A DNA stretch of 64,000 nt from Siphonodentalium dalli (Eukaryota; Mollusca; Scaphopoda; Gadilida; Siphonodentaliidae): NCBI GenBank assembly GCA_032622095.1, contig CP136065.1, forward strand, positions 157,177,577 to 157,241,576. Direction: 5' to 3'. Every line of letters begins with the position of its first letter. Within the stretch, counting starts at the first letter, position 1. The notes below the pieces were generated by a model that saw only the letters and a list, made by a program, of their open reading frames with translations, ran no database searches and was not told the DNA's origin. Positions 10,931-23,052 of the stretch are shown one piece after another. Made by a program: the position numbers and the translations under genes.

Positions 10931-11941
10931 TGTGTTCAGAATGTTTCGGAAATCCCTTTTGAACATTTCAAAAATATTTCACTCATTATTTCAACTCATA
11001 TTAAGGGGGTCTTATGATTAAATGTACCAGTACCAGTGGATAATCATTAGACAGTTATAAAACTGAGACCATTTATGAGTAATACTTTTGTGAAATATTT
11101 TTGAATAGAAAATAGGAAAAATATTTTCAAAACCTATATCAAGTTATATTTTGGTTGAGAAACTATAATAATTGTGATCTAGTACATGTACACTCATTAT
11201 TAACCTATTCCCCCAACCCTGCTCTAGCAATGATGAAACCATTTCCTCAAATAACTTGATTAAAGTTTGTCATAGTTATTGTAAATGCTGAGGGTCACTT
11301 AAAATTATATTTTCAAAATCAGATGCCCCCTTAATAATTAGATATCGGTGACCTGAACATCCTGTTATAATTTTGCATCAAATTCAGTTAGCCTTCGGCA
11401 ATCCAGTGTCCACCTCAAATAACTTTGTTTTACATGTACGGTTAAATTTATTTTTGGCAAAACAAGTTTTCGAGCATTATTATTTTGATATCTTAACCTA
11501 TTAGTACCTACCTCAAGCTTTTGACTGAATTCAATGCATGAGTAAATACTTGAATGCAAACAAATAATTTAAATACCAAATTTTTTATAAATTTATACCA
11601 TTACCTATAAACTGTTTTATTTTGGCTGTAGATTTTCTGAAATGTTTGAGATTTTTGTTCTATTTTAAATTTCAAAATGATGAAATTCAATTTACCATAT
11701 ATATAATGACGATGTTCTGAAATAGGGATATTATTTTATGTGGAGTGGACCACTATGGACCAGTGCAGGCAGTGATACTGGACCTGAATGGGTGACACTG
11801 GACTGGACTGCCTTGGTAGTGGACCGAATCATCATGGGTGGTGGTCCAGTGTTGTCCCCTTCACTAATAGTCAACAATAATCAATTATTTATGACTATAA
11901 CCTTATATGTTTCGTAATCCATTATTGCTACTTTGAACCTA
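10931..11941. other. Unique AT-rich stretch, nothing recognised
   Basis: Only short frames. Loose repeats of 'actggac' around 11740-11850 look like decayed simple sequence. Confidence 0.5.
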
Positions 11942-12085
11942 CAGTAATGTCCTAAATAATCGACCCCTAAACCTCAGCGGTGAGAGCTTTCCGATGAATG
12001 GCAGCAAGCCATATTTCCGACTAAATCCTGAAAATTTTCCCATAATTCTGCTGAAGTTTAGGGGTCGATTATTTGGAAATTACTG
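11942..12085. mobile_element. Family D palindromic MITE
   Basis: TA-flanked ends CAGTAATGTCCTAAATAATC and GGAAATTACTG. The left arm is shortened by an internal deletion. Confidence 0.85.
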
Positions 12086-12696
12086 TACATCTTTAAATAA
12101 CAGGAGCACATGCACAGGGTGAGAGTGAATACAAGTCTTTGACGGTAACTTCCAGGTCTTCAGACCAAATAACACCTTACTCACAGCTGCTTCATTTGTA
12201 ATGATCACTGTTAAAACTCTCTTCCTAGAATTTATGCTGTGTCGTATGAAAAAACAAATCCTACATGATGTTCGCCTCAACCATGAAACCCGAACAATCA
12301 AATAAATGCATCATCACACATGACAAAAATAGCCCTGTTTATGCCTAAATAAACCTTGTAAGTTTGTGTTTTTTAAATTTAATTGAAGGATTCTGGGATG
12401 GGTGGCGTATAATAAACACAGAACGACACATGTGTTTAATGGCCGGGTTTGTCAATACATCACTTGTGCCATCACGGAAGGATAGAACCCAAGGCTGCGC
12501 CTATCTGTCCGTGCTAGCACTTGTGTCATATCCACAACACCATTAACACACTTTTGTCGTTCAGTATATATGCATGTATGGGTTCTTCGCATTATGTGTA
12601 TCAGTGATTTGATTTAGTTGCCTTTGTGGAAAATTATCAAGAGAATTCACACAAAGCTAAAGAGTTCTTTCCTGAAGATAGTGGCAGGAATAAAAA
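12086..12696. other. Unique stretch, nothing recognised
   Basis: Two frames of 60-73 codons lie here on opposite strands. Neither has recognisable motifs or splice context. Confidence 0.45.
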
Positions 12697-13103
12697 CAAG
12701 CCTTGAAATAGTGTGCCTGTCATTTGAAGAATGAGGTCCTGAGAGGGTGAATTTTGCGACGCTACCCCGCAACTGTTATGGGAGACCTAGGATCAGATTG
12801 AACTTCCCAGTTGAAGTTGGTGATGTTCACCCATTATTCACCTCGATTATACATTTTATTTTTTGTAAGTTTATATAGGGGATGTACAATGTACTAATAG
12901 AGGCTGAACAGAAAGAAAAAGAGCTAAAACCAATGTTAATTTGTGACTATAGATACTGCCCTGAAGATGAGGCCATTGAATAGCAGAATGAGGTCCCCAG
13001 AGGGTAAAAAATTTTATGCTAACCTGCTGTGCGGGTAACATCACTAAATTCACCCTCTGGAGACCTCATTCTGCAAATGACAGACACACTATTTCAAGAC
13101 TTG
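12697..13103. mobile_element. Family A MITE, near full length
   Basis: Ends CAAGCCTTGAAATAGTGTG and complement (CACACTATTTCAAGACTTG). The flanks aataaaaa and aataaact agree at 6 of 8 positions, a decayed 8-bp duplication. Confidence 0.85.
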
Positions 13104-13522
13104 AATAAACTCTTTCTCCACTGAACTCTTTTTATTTCTGTGAAAATTGAGTCAGTCTCTTTAAAACACCGACGATAATCTGATCAGATTTACGTCTCTA
13201 GAATCTGATTCGAATCTGATTTCTGTATTGATGGGATTCCCTTCTTTCCATTGGTCATGTCTCAGACTGGGTGATATTTCATTGGTTAGTGACCAATCTT
13301 TGCAAGGAGGAATCCAGTCTCTTTAAAAAGCTGATGACAATTACAAACACAGCTTCATGATTAGTTATATTTCAATTGCGAGATCGGGGGGTCCATAATT
13401 TGTTTTACAATGCAAAAATTTGATATTCCACAATACAGGCGTTATATTCATGTAATTGAATGTGCTAAAAATTACTCTTCGCAATCAAGGAGATATTAAC
13501 AAGTTTTTATCAGCCAATGATA

Positions 13523-13687
13523 CAGTAATGCCATAAATAATCAACTCCTTAACCACAGCAGTAATTTTCAGAATTTAGTTGGAAATATGGCTTGTTGCCA
13601 TTACAAGCCATATTTCCGACTAAATCCTGAAAAATTACCTATAATATTCTGCTGTGGCTAAGGAGTCGATTATTTAGGGCATTACTG
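13523..13687. mobile_element. Family D palindromic MITE
   Basis: TA-flanked CAGTAATGCCATAAATAATC and complement. The arms meet at 'ttgccattacaagcc'. Confidence 0.88.
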
Positions 13688-14633
13688 TATTTATTACTGA
13701 TTATTTGTTCACATCCTGTTATTTGAATACTAAGGTTCTCATAATCATTTACTACACCATGCAGACTTACTCTTCTATTTGGAAACAATTTATCATGTCC
13801 TACTGGGAAAGTCCTGTCTTCCCAGAAATATGAATGGAATACAAATTCTAGAGACATAAAGCTGATAAAATTATCGTTGGCTATTTAACGAACCTGCAAT
13901 TGAGTATGTCACTTTGATAAAAATGTAGTTGGATCAATTCCAGTCAAGCTAGCATTTAGATACAGCCCTCTTAATTCAAATAGTTTGGCTTCGACAATCT
14001 GCTACAGCAACCCTTTGTTTTGGTCCAGTTTGCTTCAGCATTGCTAATTGCCATAGCCAATTATGAGGGCTGTAGATATAATAAATAGATAGAACAACAC
14101 AGGTTGTGAACTGGTGAACATTATTGCATGAGTGGATATGATGTGATGGTAAAACAAGAATGATAAGGTTTGAGTTGTACTTCGCTGCATGACAAACAAG
14201 TGTGATAATATCAATGCGTTAACACCTGTTAAATTTATTGTACACCTGAAGACTTTAGCTTTTGCCATATTAAATTAACCAATGGGTTTGCAATCAATAA
14301 CACCTCACAAGTCACCAGGTAAGCTGAGACCTCTTCAGCACAGTCCTTTATATATTCATACCAGTAGGATGCCTAACACCTTACATTTTGCCATTCAACA
14401 CAGCTTACACAACACAAGATTCAAGTAGAAGACATAGGATGCTTCATATGTAGGTGCTCACAGATGGTGTAGAACGCCAGCAAATTGTGGGATTCGTGGT
14501 CAATGCAGACCCCGAATTAACTCTCTGTTTTCTAACAGAACGATTTGCACGACTGACATCTTATTGAGCTGTAGTCTCGTTGACACTTCCTTGTTGATAT
14601 GTATTCTAATTATTCATATTATTTTCTTTGCAG
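13688..14633. other. Presumed intron 2 of the G-alpha gene, nothing recognised
   Basis: The DNA upstream of the 17-codon exon. I searched by eye for the preceding exon, whose family members end in a Arg-rich RREFQL-type segment, and found none here or further left. Confidence 0.45.
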
Positions 14634-14684
14634 GGTGATAATTTGAAGTACTTCTTAGAGAATATTGACAGAATAGGAACAACG
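14634..14684 (+). CDS. G12/13-class G-protein alpha subunit, 17-codon internal exon
   Basis: Between an acceptor (ttctttgcag) and a donor (gttagt) lie exactly 51 bases reading GDNLKYFLENIDRIGTT. Vertebrate G-alpha-12/13 proteins have a matching segment (G-E-x-V-K-Y-F-L-D-N-L-D-K-L-G) in the helical domain just before switch I, and I recall it as a short separate exon there. The exon is in phase 0 at both ends and joins in frame to the exon starting at 20766, giving ...[15 protein letters not shown].... The segment is the last part of the helical domain, which closes over the bound nucleotide. The intron that follows is 6081 bp. Confidence 0.85.
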
Positions 14685-14832
14685 GTTAGTTGCTTTTGCA
14701 GATTAACCTAGATATGCATGTATTTTTATCATGACAAGACTCGATAGAATGGTTTCGATTGTGAGATTAGTATAATGTTTTTAGATTTACTTGATGAGCA
14801 ACTGTTCCAGTTTGTCAGGTCATGTCGAAATA

Positions 14833-15116
14833 CAGTAATGCCCTAATCAATCAACTCCTTAACCACAGCAGAATTATGAGTAACTTTTCAGGATTTAGTC
14901 GGAAATATGGCTTGTTGCCATTCATCGGAAAGCTCTCGGGGAGAGCTTTCCGATGAATGGCAACAAGCCATATTTCCAGGATTTAGTCGCTTTTCAGGAT
15001 TTAGTCGGAAATATGGCTTGTTGCCATTCATGAACAAGCCATATTTCCGACTAAATCCTGAAAAGTTACCCATAATTCTGCTGTGGTTAAGGAGTCGATT
15101 AATTAGGGCATTACTG
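14833..15116. mobile_element. Family D palindromic MITE, in G-alpha intron
   Basis: TA-flanked CAGTAATGCCC and GGGCATTACTG. The centre holds an extra partial palindrome ('atttagtcggaaatatgg' in both directions). Confidence 0.9.
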
Positions 15117-15236
15117 TAACAGCCCTGTTAATTAGCAGAAATTTGCCTGGGCTAAAATATTGCCTACTACATGCAGTATGCCAGAAATATTTCCTTGGCT
15201 AAAAGCCTAGGATCCACATAGTTGCATGCTTAACAT

Positions 15237-15701
15237 CAAGCCCAAGTTTAGTGTGCCTGTCATTTGCTGAATGAGGTCCCCAGAGGGTGAATTTAGTGAT
15301 GCTATCCCGCAAGGGGCTAGCATCACCAAATTCACACTCTGGGAACATCTTTCTTGCATTGTTACATCTGCTATGGGAGACATACATGTAGACTCAGATT
15401 GAAGTTCCAAAATGGTGTATATTGTGATTTACACCCATTGGGAACCTCAATTATGCAATGTGTTGTCTGTCAATTTGGGGATATAGAGAAACTAAACTAA
15501 AAATGAAATAGAATCTATGTGAAGAAGTTTCTATAAAAAAATGGTAATAAAGAAACTTTCCAGAGAAGATGTGGCCTAAGCTGAATGAGGTCCCCATAGG
15601 GTGAATTTAGTTATGCAAGCCTGCTAAGTGGGATAGCGCTAGTAAATTCACCCTCTGAGGACCTCATTCTGCAAATGACAGGCACACTATACTCAGGCTT
15701 G
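15237..15701. mobile_element. Family A MITE, full length, in G-alpha intron
   Basis: 465 bp with ends CAAGCCCAAGTTTAGTGTG and complement. The flanks cttaacat and ctttacat are an 8-bp duplication with one change. Confidence 0.92.
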
Positions 15702-16552
15702 CTTTACATATATAACTTTAGCTTACGCGTACACATGTAAATTGGTGTCAACGATATCATGACAGAATTTGGTCGAGTCCAGCTTAAAATTGCTTATTAT
15801 CAAGTTACTGTACTAGTAGTCCCTGTTATCGCAGTAATCCTCAGCATAAAACATTCAATTGTTGCTGTCTGTAGATGTCCAATATTGTAACGCTAAGACA
15901 ATGCCTGCAACACTATGTTTCAGTTGTACATAAAACAATGGCAGGTTTTGAAATTTGCCTCAGCTATTAAACAAATAGCTGACAATTTTTTGTTATTGCC
16001 TTGGCTCAGGCGATAGCCACGCTAAATAACAGGGCTGAAATATCCACAATTTTTTTATGGTGCACCTCATAACCACGAAGCTAGTCAGGAAAATGTATGT
16101 CCTAACAAAAAAAGTTATTCTTTATAATGCCATCTGTACTATAATTTTTTGTACATGTTACCAGTCACAAATTAGCAGTCATTGAAAGTTCCGTAATACA
16201 CTTCAATAATCAAATCATTCCTGAGAAGAAACCTTTGAGCAAGTAAAGTTTGTCTTCTGTTCAATCAATACATTATGCTAAAATCAAAGGATTGACGTGA
16301 AGCCATCAACCAAAAGCTTCAATCACAAAATAGGCACGGCTGCAATAACTTTGACAGAAAAAATATTGGAATACAGTATTATTTCAATAGATCTTAGCAA
16401 TCGCATCAGAGATAAGAGAATTAAAGTGGCATACGAGTATAACCTTCAAATTAAACATTACTTCTTTTGTCACATTCCGGGATCATTACATATAACAGAT
16501 ATTTGTGACCATTTGAATGCCTGATTTTTTGTTGCGCACAAAAGGAACTTAA
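15702..16552. other. Intronic stretch, nothing recognised
   Basis: A 75-codon frame at 16297-16524 has no recognisable motif or splice context. No repeat shared with the rest of the window. Confidence 0.5.
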
Positions 16553-16823
16553 CCCTTTCATGACTGGAACTTCCTAAAAAAAATTGAAAACCCTGTGCCA
16601 ATGCATTCTCTTAATATATATGCGAGTCTCCCATAGGGAGCCTCGCATAAAAATAGAATGCATTGGCCTAACAATATTTACCTTGATGATTTGACCTTGT
16701 AAGGTAGTGCATTCTCTTGTAATATGTGAGGCTCCCTATGGAAGACTCGCATATATACCGTAAGAGAATGCACTGGCACAGGATCTTTAATGCTGCACCA
16801 GTGCAGTTCCCATTATGAAAGGG
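16553..16823. mobile_element. Family B MITE (piggyBac-like), intact
   Basis: The best family B copy: TTAA|CCCTTTCATGAC on the left and (cat)TATGAAAGGG|TTAA on the right. Two internal hairpins of 'gcgagtctcccatagggagcctcgc' type. TTAA target sites and CCC starts are hallmarks of the piggyBac superfamily. Confidence 0.9.
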
Positions 16824-17121
16824 TTAAAGATAACGTCAAAGCATAATTTAGAAGCACAGGTAGCACCATGTGATCAAAATCATGCAAGATTTTAATTATC
16901 AATATTTTGTGAAAAAAGTGAAGAAATATGGGCAAGGATGGTCCTCCAAGGAAGCTCACAATTGTTGCAATATCCTATGAATGGTCTAGCGATTTTTATA
17001 ACTGTTTATCTTCGTCAGGACCAGGATGGCGTGGGTAGATGTGAATTTTGGCTTTTATACTCTAGATTGATATGATTTATTTGATACTAACCACAATACA
17101 ATGGTGTCTGTCATAAACATA

Positions 17122-17271
17122 CAGTAATGCCCTAAATAAGCGACTCCTTAACCACAGCAGAATTATGAGAGCTTTCCGATGAATGGCAACAAACCATATT
17201 TCCGACAAAATCCTGAAAAATTACCCGTAATTCTGCTGTGGTTAAGGAGTCGATTATTTAGGGCATTACTG
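17122..17271. mobile_element. Family D palindromic MITE
   Basis: TA-flanked CAGTAATGCCC and GGGCATTACTG. The left arm is shortened to about 45 bases. Confidence 0.9.
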
Positions 17272-17689
17272 TAGAATATAAGGATTAGTAAGGGTGAGCT
17301 GACAAGATAATATGATAGTAAGGTTGTGGTGACATCATGGAGGGATTAATTTGGTTGTGATGATAAGAATTAACATACTGTATAAGTCTAGTCTCACTCA
17401 TTGTGAAACGGATTAAGCATCCATTTCATTATTTTTTCAGATTCTGTAGAATTTTTGGAGATGTGATTAATATCTACTAAGTAGATATTAACTAGGTTGG
17501 TTGAGCATAGATTTGATTGGTCAATGGGTAGAAGTCGAGGGGTTATGCACCCAGAAGAGGTCATGGGGTTGTGTGTGGTTATCAATATTGTGTGTTCTTG
17601 ATGTTGAAATGGTGAGATGTGATATTTTAGCGATAGGGGAATTACCATTATATTTTTAAAACACTCTGCATGTGTATCAAAAGTGACAG
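17272..17689. other. Intronic stretch with a small perfect palindrome
   Basis: At 17467-17491 TTAATATCTAC and its complement are separated by TAA. Otherwise nothing was recognised; a 100-codon minus frame at 17394-17696 has no motif. Confidence 0.5.
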
Positions 17690-17697
17690 CTTGCACA

Positions 17698-18105
17698 CAT
17701 GCCTGAGTTTAGTGTGCCTGTCGTTTGCAGAATGAGGTCCCCAGAGGGTGATTTTAGTGACGCTATCCTCCATAGCGGGCTAGCATCACCAAATTCACCC
17801 TCTGGGGACCTCATTCTGCATGGCCTCATCTGCTATGGAAGACATACCGGTAGACAACCAAATGGTGAATATTGTGATGTACACCCATTGGGAACCTCGA
17901 TTATGCAATGTGTCGTCTGCCATTTTGGGGATATAGATATAGAATCTAAGATTCCACATGTATTGAAACTTAAAAGTAAAGGAACTGGATGAGGCCTAAG
18001 CAGAATGAGGTCCCCAGAGGGTGATTTAGTGATGCTAGCTCGCCATGTGGGATAGCATCACTAAATTCACCATATGGGGACCTAATTCTGCAAATGACAG
18101 ACTTG
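17698..18105. mobile_element. Family A MITE, in G-alpha intron
   Basis: Starts CATGCCTGAGTTTAGTG, ends gacagacttg. Flanked by an exact 8-bp duplication cttgcaca (17690-17697, 18106-18113). The inner segment is partly deleted. Confidence 0.92.
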
Positions 18106-18113
18106 CTTGCACA

Positions 18114-19521
18114 CAATGTAATTCTAATATATGAATTGTATGTAGCGATTATCATTGGCAGAATCATTCCCATCTGTTTATCAGTGATTAATTCTGGATG
18201 AAAAGACCACAAAATATTTACATTTCTGAGCAGCTGTTGATGTTTTCAGTGGTAACAGTTGAATGTTCAATTCTTCAAACAATGTGTTGACTAATTAGTA
18301 AAATCAAGGGATTTTCCTGTCCTCTAATTGGGAAGGGGTCCAGTCCCCTGCAATTGGGAACAATTAATGCAATGGCTGGCAATGGGGGTAAAATTGGGAA
18401 TTTAGAACAGTATAAACATTTGCATTTCCATAAAAACAATTGTCAGTAAAATATGAAAACCAATCTATTGAGTATAGTGTACTGTACTAACATACCACAT
18501 CGAATTGTCAAAATTTTAAGAAATTTGAGTATCCTCATACTGAAATCAATCACTTTGGTAAATTGGGAAAGATGGCATACTTTGGCATTAGTAAAGTGGC
18601 CTTGTATTCAGCCCATGGTGCATGTTTCTCGCGGCGATGATGGGTACAATTAGAGGCAACTCGCTATGTTTGCTGAACAGTTATTTTTTTACGTTTCAAG
18701 CATCAATGTCAAACAGAAAAACATGACAATGTCAAACAATGTCAATGAGACAATGTTAAACAGAAAAACATGACAATGGAGCAGGTTTATACAAATTTAA
18801 ACCCGTGACCACAAAACGTGTGAAAACTATGCTCACTACTTCAGAAAACATACATTAGAATAGTTGAAAGACTGTTAAATATATATTGAATAAAAATAGA
18901 TCACACAGATGTGAGATACAAAATATACATTAGATGACATGCATTTGCTAAATATTCACATGTCACATAATTATATAAATGTCGACACTAAATAAATGTA
19001 AAGAACAATGCTATAATATAAAAGAGTTAATTATAAACTATTTCCGCAACTAAATAAGATATTAAATAGAAATGAGAAAATTTACCAAATGCTGTGCAAA
19101 TACAATGGTAAGTACAAAGAAGCATGATAAGGCAGAATAAATGTAAAAATTGGAGAACTAAACTGTATAAATAAATCTATAAATATATGAATGGGCGACA
19201 TGTATGCCATGTTAAATTTACGTAGCAGCATCAGTCAGCAATGAGTGGGTAGCAACAAAGAAAAGTTTGCACTTTGTGTTAGGTTATTTCTGTGCACAAA
19301 GAAACAAATCAGTTTCGAAAGTTGGTACTCCAAATCAGGGCATCAAACAACACCATACCCACAGCAGTCCAACCGAAGAATCATCAATTTCGAAACACTA
19401 TCAATCGGGCATCACGCACCAAGAGATACAGGTGCTACCAAGAATAATCCCTGAAATTATATGTTGAAGTAGGAAAAATATAAGCACATAATATCTCTTT
19501 AAATGTCTTTATTGTATACTA
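18114..19521. other. Intronic AT-rich stretch, nothing recognised
   Basis: Contains short repeats of 'acatgacaatgtcaaaca' near 18700-18780 and two overlapping short frames near 19250-19460 without motifs. Confidence 0.5.
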
Positions 19522-19561
19522 CAGTAATGCTCTAAATAGACGATTATTTAGAGCGTTACTG
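19522..19561. mobile_element. Family D minimal remnant (40 bp)
   Basis: CAGTAATGCTCTAAATAGAC joined directly to the mirrored end (gattatttagagcgttactg). Only the outer ~20 bases of each terminus remain. Confidence 0.8.
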
Positions 19562-19599
19562 TGGCTGATGTACCCGGCTTTGCTCAGGTAAAGAAGGAG

Positions 19600-20700
19600 T
19601 TAATTATTATAGTGCCCCTTCAAGTCAATTAAATTAATCCTTAGGTCACCTGATGTAACCATCACCTATTGCATGACACTCTCCAGATAAAGTCACCTCT
19701 GTATCGCATGGCGATAAAACTGATATTACCAGTTTCGTATTGAATGTTCTTGATAAGTTACTGCTGAATGAAACCTGATTTAACGTCTCTAATCCTACTG
19801 AAATAAACACACCCAGATAATTTCTGTCATTAACAATTATCGTCACTTTGCTGTACTTGAAACAATCTTTGTCTACTATATACCTGCCAATGTATTAAAA
19901 TGTTTCGCTATCACCTTGGTTGGCCAAACCAACAATACACCACCATGTTTTCAAACATTAAAGCAATAGTGTTTGATAACATGGTGGTGTATTGTCAGTT
20001 TGGCCAACCAAGATGATAGCGAAACAACCTCTATCTTTTAAGTTGATAATAAACACTCTTTATTGCTAATTATTAGTGCCTCTTTTAAGTCATCTGAGTC
20101 AACAGCAACTATCCCATGACGCTCCCCAATGTCAAATTATCTTTGTGCCAGGTTTCCCCGCATACCTTCTCAGTTGATAATAAACGCTCTTCATTGTTCA
20201 TCTAAGTTAATATAATTTATTAGTCCCCCTTTTAGTCATCTGAGGTCAAAGGCACCTATCCCTTCATATTATGCTGGTCAGGTGACCACTGTGTATCAAT
20301 TTTCCTGCTTATCTTCTAAGCTGATGAGGAACACTCTTCTAAGCTGATAAGGAACGCTCTTTATTGTCATATATCATAATATAATGTTTCAGCCATTTTG
20401 GGTATATGCTTAATTAGAATTGTTTATTAGTGCCTTTTTAAGTCATCCGAGGTCAACAGTAACTATTATATGACACTCCTTGGTAAATTTAAACCTGTGA
20501 ATCAATTTACAATGACCAGATTCCAACCCTTTTGGGTATATAATTAATTATATAGTTAAATTAATTATTATTGCCCTTTTTGACAATCTGACGTCAATGA
20601 CACCCATCCCATGACACTCCTGAGGTCAATTGACCCTTGTGTACAAACTTTCAGCTCTGACATTACAACCATTTTGTCGCCCATAGCCCCACGACAAACA
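19600..20700. repeat. Family V degenerate tandem repeat
   Basis: Five degenerate units share 'attagtgcccctttt(a)agtcatctgaggtcaacagcaactatcccatgacactcc'-type wording at about 19611, 20074, 20220, 20427 and 20567, spaced 140-210 (about 460 across the foldback insertion). The last unit ends in 'cgacaaacaaacaaacaaa' 50 bases before the G-alpha terminal exon. Confidence 0.7.
19901..20026. repeat. Foldback element with ~58-bp arms
   Basis: TGTTTCGCTATC... is mirrored by ...GATAGCGAAACA with arms of about 58 bases around a short loop ('ttaaagcaatag'). It interrupts the family V array. The perfect terminal inverted repeat is GTTTCGCTATC. No clear target duplication. Confidence 0.85.
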
Positions 20701-20765
20701 AACAAACAAATTGAGTTTTATTAGTACATGTTTATATTGAATGATTTTTTATTTTTATGTTCCAG

Positions 20766-21335
20766 GGATTCCTCCCAGACAAACAAGATATTCTGCATGC
20801 TCGTAAACCCACCAAGGGAATCCTCGAACATGAGATTGACATCAAGGGGCATCCATTCCTGTTCGTTGATGTCGGAGGTCAACGCTCGCAGAGACAGAAG
20901 TGGTTTCAGTGTTTTGAGGGCATAACGTCCATACTTTTTCTTGCCTCTTCAAGTGAATTCGACCAGGTGCTTATGGAAGATCGAAAAACAAATCGGCTCG
21001 TAGAATCGTGCAACATTTTTGAGACTATAATTAACAACAAGTCCTTTTGCAGTGTGTCCATTATTCTCTTCTTAAACAAAACTGACCTTTTGCGAGAAAA
21101 AATCAAGGATGCCAACATCAATAAATATTTTCCGGAGTTCGAGGGAGACCCAGCAAACATGGACCATGTACAGAACTTTCTTGTTACAATGTTCGACGGG
21201 CGACGGAGAGATCGAGACAGACCCCTCTTCCATCATTTTACAACAGCAGTTGATACTGAGAATATTCGATTTGTGTTTCAAGCCGTCAAGGATACGATTC
21301 TTCAGGACAATTTAAAATCGCTGATGCTTCAGTAG
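20766..21335 (+). CDS. G12/13-class G-protein alpha subunit, terminal exon
   Basis: Follows the acceptor atttttatgttccag; 189 codons, then TAG at 21333. This is the GTPase half of a heterotrimeric G-protein alpha subunit, which at the inner plasma membrane couples receptors to RhoGEFs when of the G12/13 class. Numbering from the first exon residue: switch I arginine and threonine in ARKPTKG (12-18), switch II DVGGQR (35-40) with the catalytic Gln39, WFQCFEG (46-52), guanine-binding NKTD (104-107), and the TTAVDT box (159-164) where most classes have TCAT. The C-terminus LKSLMLQ and the TTA box point to G12/13 rather than Gi, Gq or Gs. All catalytic and binding residues seen are intact, so it looks functional. 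It joins in phase 0 to the 14634 exon. Exons for the N-terminus with the P-loop are not in the window. Overlapping frames in this interval are shadows. Confidence 0.95.
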   Translation, partial: GFLPDKQDILHARKPTKGILEHEIDIKGHPFLFVDVGGQRSQRQKWFQCFEGITSILFLASSSEFDQVLMEDRKTNRLVESCNIFETIINNKSFCSVSIILFLNKTDLLREKIKDANINKYFPEFEGDPANMDHVQNFLVTMFDGRRRDRDRPLFHHFTTAVDTENIRFVFQAVKDTILQDNLKSLMLQ

Positions 21336-21437
21336 TGTAGAATATCTATTATATCATGTGCTCATGGTGGTATTTTAGTGCTCAAGTACGTCCAAATTTT
21401 TAACAAACTGAGCCATCAGTTGCCGACACTCAGCTAT

Positions 21438-21607
21438 TTCTATTATTCATCTGGAAGGGTGTTCAGTAAATATAAGCAGATGGCAGACAAACAAACAGAT
21501 AATACATGTGCAGAAGGATTCATATCCATTTGTTGGAAATCTTCCATTAATACATGTAAGTTTGACAAACGTTTGTTGAATTATCTGAACATTTCCTAAG
21601 GAAGTAT
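21438..21607. mobile_element. Family N MITE fragment
   Basis: Shares 'attattcatctggaagggtgttcag', 'aagcagatggcagac' and 'ctgaacatttcctaagga' with the family N copies, in reverse orientation. It may lie in the 3' untranslated region of the G-alpha gene. Confidence 0.55.
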
Positions 21608-21611
21608 TTAA

Positions 21612-21862
21612 TAACTCTTCCATGACTGGAGCGTCATGAAATTTTGTGAAAACCCTGTGCCAATGCATTCTCTTATATATGCGAGTCTCTCATAGGGAGC
21701 CTCGCATATATAAGAGAATACATTGGCCTAACAATATTTACCTTGATCTTGTAAGCCAGTTTATTCTTTTTAATATATGTGACTGTGGGAGACTTGCATG
21801 CATGTATGTAAGAGAATGCACTGGCACAGTATCTTTAATGATGCACCAGTGTGGCTGAAAGG
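21612..21862. mobile_element. Family B MITE
   Basis: TTAA-flanked on both sides (TTAA|TAACTCTTCCATGAC and GGCTGAAAGG|TTAA). Holds the first family B hairpin intact and the second decayed. Confidence 0.8.
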
Positions 21863-22386
21863 TTAAAAAAATGGTTAAACATTGAAATAAGTATGAAAAG
21901 TGGCATTTTTTCCATGAAATATAGTTGACTGTCTTGTTGCTGAGTCTCATTTTATTAAGACTAGGATGGTTGGTGTTCCAATTTGTTCAACGTTCTCTTC
22001 TATCATTGAAAGTTAAATATATGGCAAGGAAAACTGGTCAGGTTATTTGAAATGGTATAAACCAATACTGGATAATTTATTTACAGAAGAACCTCTTGTT
22101 TGAACGATAAGAAAACATCCACTCTTTACTGTAGGAAATTGAAGTCTTTGGCTGCATTAGTAGGTAGGCCAATGTTGACTTGTAGATCAAACTATACTTG
22201 ACTGACAATGCATAAGAATTTGCTTGAATCTGTTTGCTTGTAGAAAATGAAATGGTGAGGATATTGGTAATCATTAAAATAAATAATTGGTTCTGATGGT
22301 TTTAAAAGGACTCAAGGCCTTTGTGGCAAGTTCATGCGATATAAAATGCATTTCATAAAACTATCAACAATCATTAACAAGTAATA
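21863..22386. other. Unique stretch, nothing recognised
   Basis: AT-rich, no gene or repeat recognised. Confidence 0.5.
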
Positions 22387-22597
22387 CAGTAATGTCCTCA
22401 ATAATTGACCCTAAACCACAGCAGAATTATGGGAAATTTTTCAGGATTTATTCGGAAATATGGCTTGTTGCCATTCATCGGAAAGCTCTAACCGAGAGCT
22501 TTCCGATGAATGGCAACAAGCTATATTTCTGACTAAATCCTGAAAATTTTCCCATAATTCTGCGGTGGTTAAAGGGTCATATACTTTGGCATTAATG
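22387..22597. mobile_element. Family D palindromic MITE
   Basis: TA-flanked CAGTAATGTCC and GGCATTAATG, with full-length arms meeting at 'aagctctaaccgagagctt'. Confidence 0.9.
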
Positions 22598-23052
22598 TAG
22601 TTCATGCAAAAATTGATCAATTTCTTTATTTTCGTTATTAATAACTCTCCAATAACGAGATGGCACATATCAAAACCATTGTTATGTAAACATTACTGTT
22701 GCAGTGGAATTACATATAAAGGTCGTAATTAGTCCAATAAGATACCAAAGTTTAATCACAATTTAACGGTAAACAATGCAAAAGGTCATGGCATCCATTT
22801 AGTGGAATGATTGATGCTCTTAAGTGTGACATCACTAGTATGTGGCCATGTTTTTGAACATCACAGGTTTGCAGTTAATTCTTTGATAATTGTATACTTG
22901 TTGTTGGGTAGTTACTTGATTCCATTCCCACTCATTTGTTTGTAGTGATGTTGACATACTATCTCATCATCAGTACAAATACAACTCATCAGTAAGTATC
23001 CAGCTAATAAGCCTGAATTGGTCATTCTTGAATGGTATAGTGCAAAAAGAGA
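22598..23052. other. Unique stretch, nothing recognised
   Basis: AT-rich, no gene or repeat recognised. Confidence 0.5.

Noticed and set aside
17394-17696. 100-codon minus-strand frame in the G-alpha intron
   Set aside because: No motif, no splice signals in agreement, and it ends next to a family A element.
20906-21281. Other frames over the G-alpha terminal exon
   Set aside because: Shadows of the real frame, which has family motifs along its whole length.
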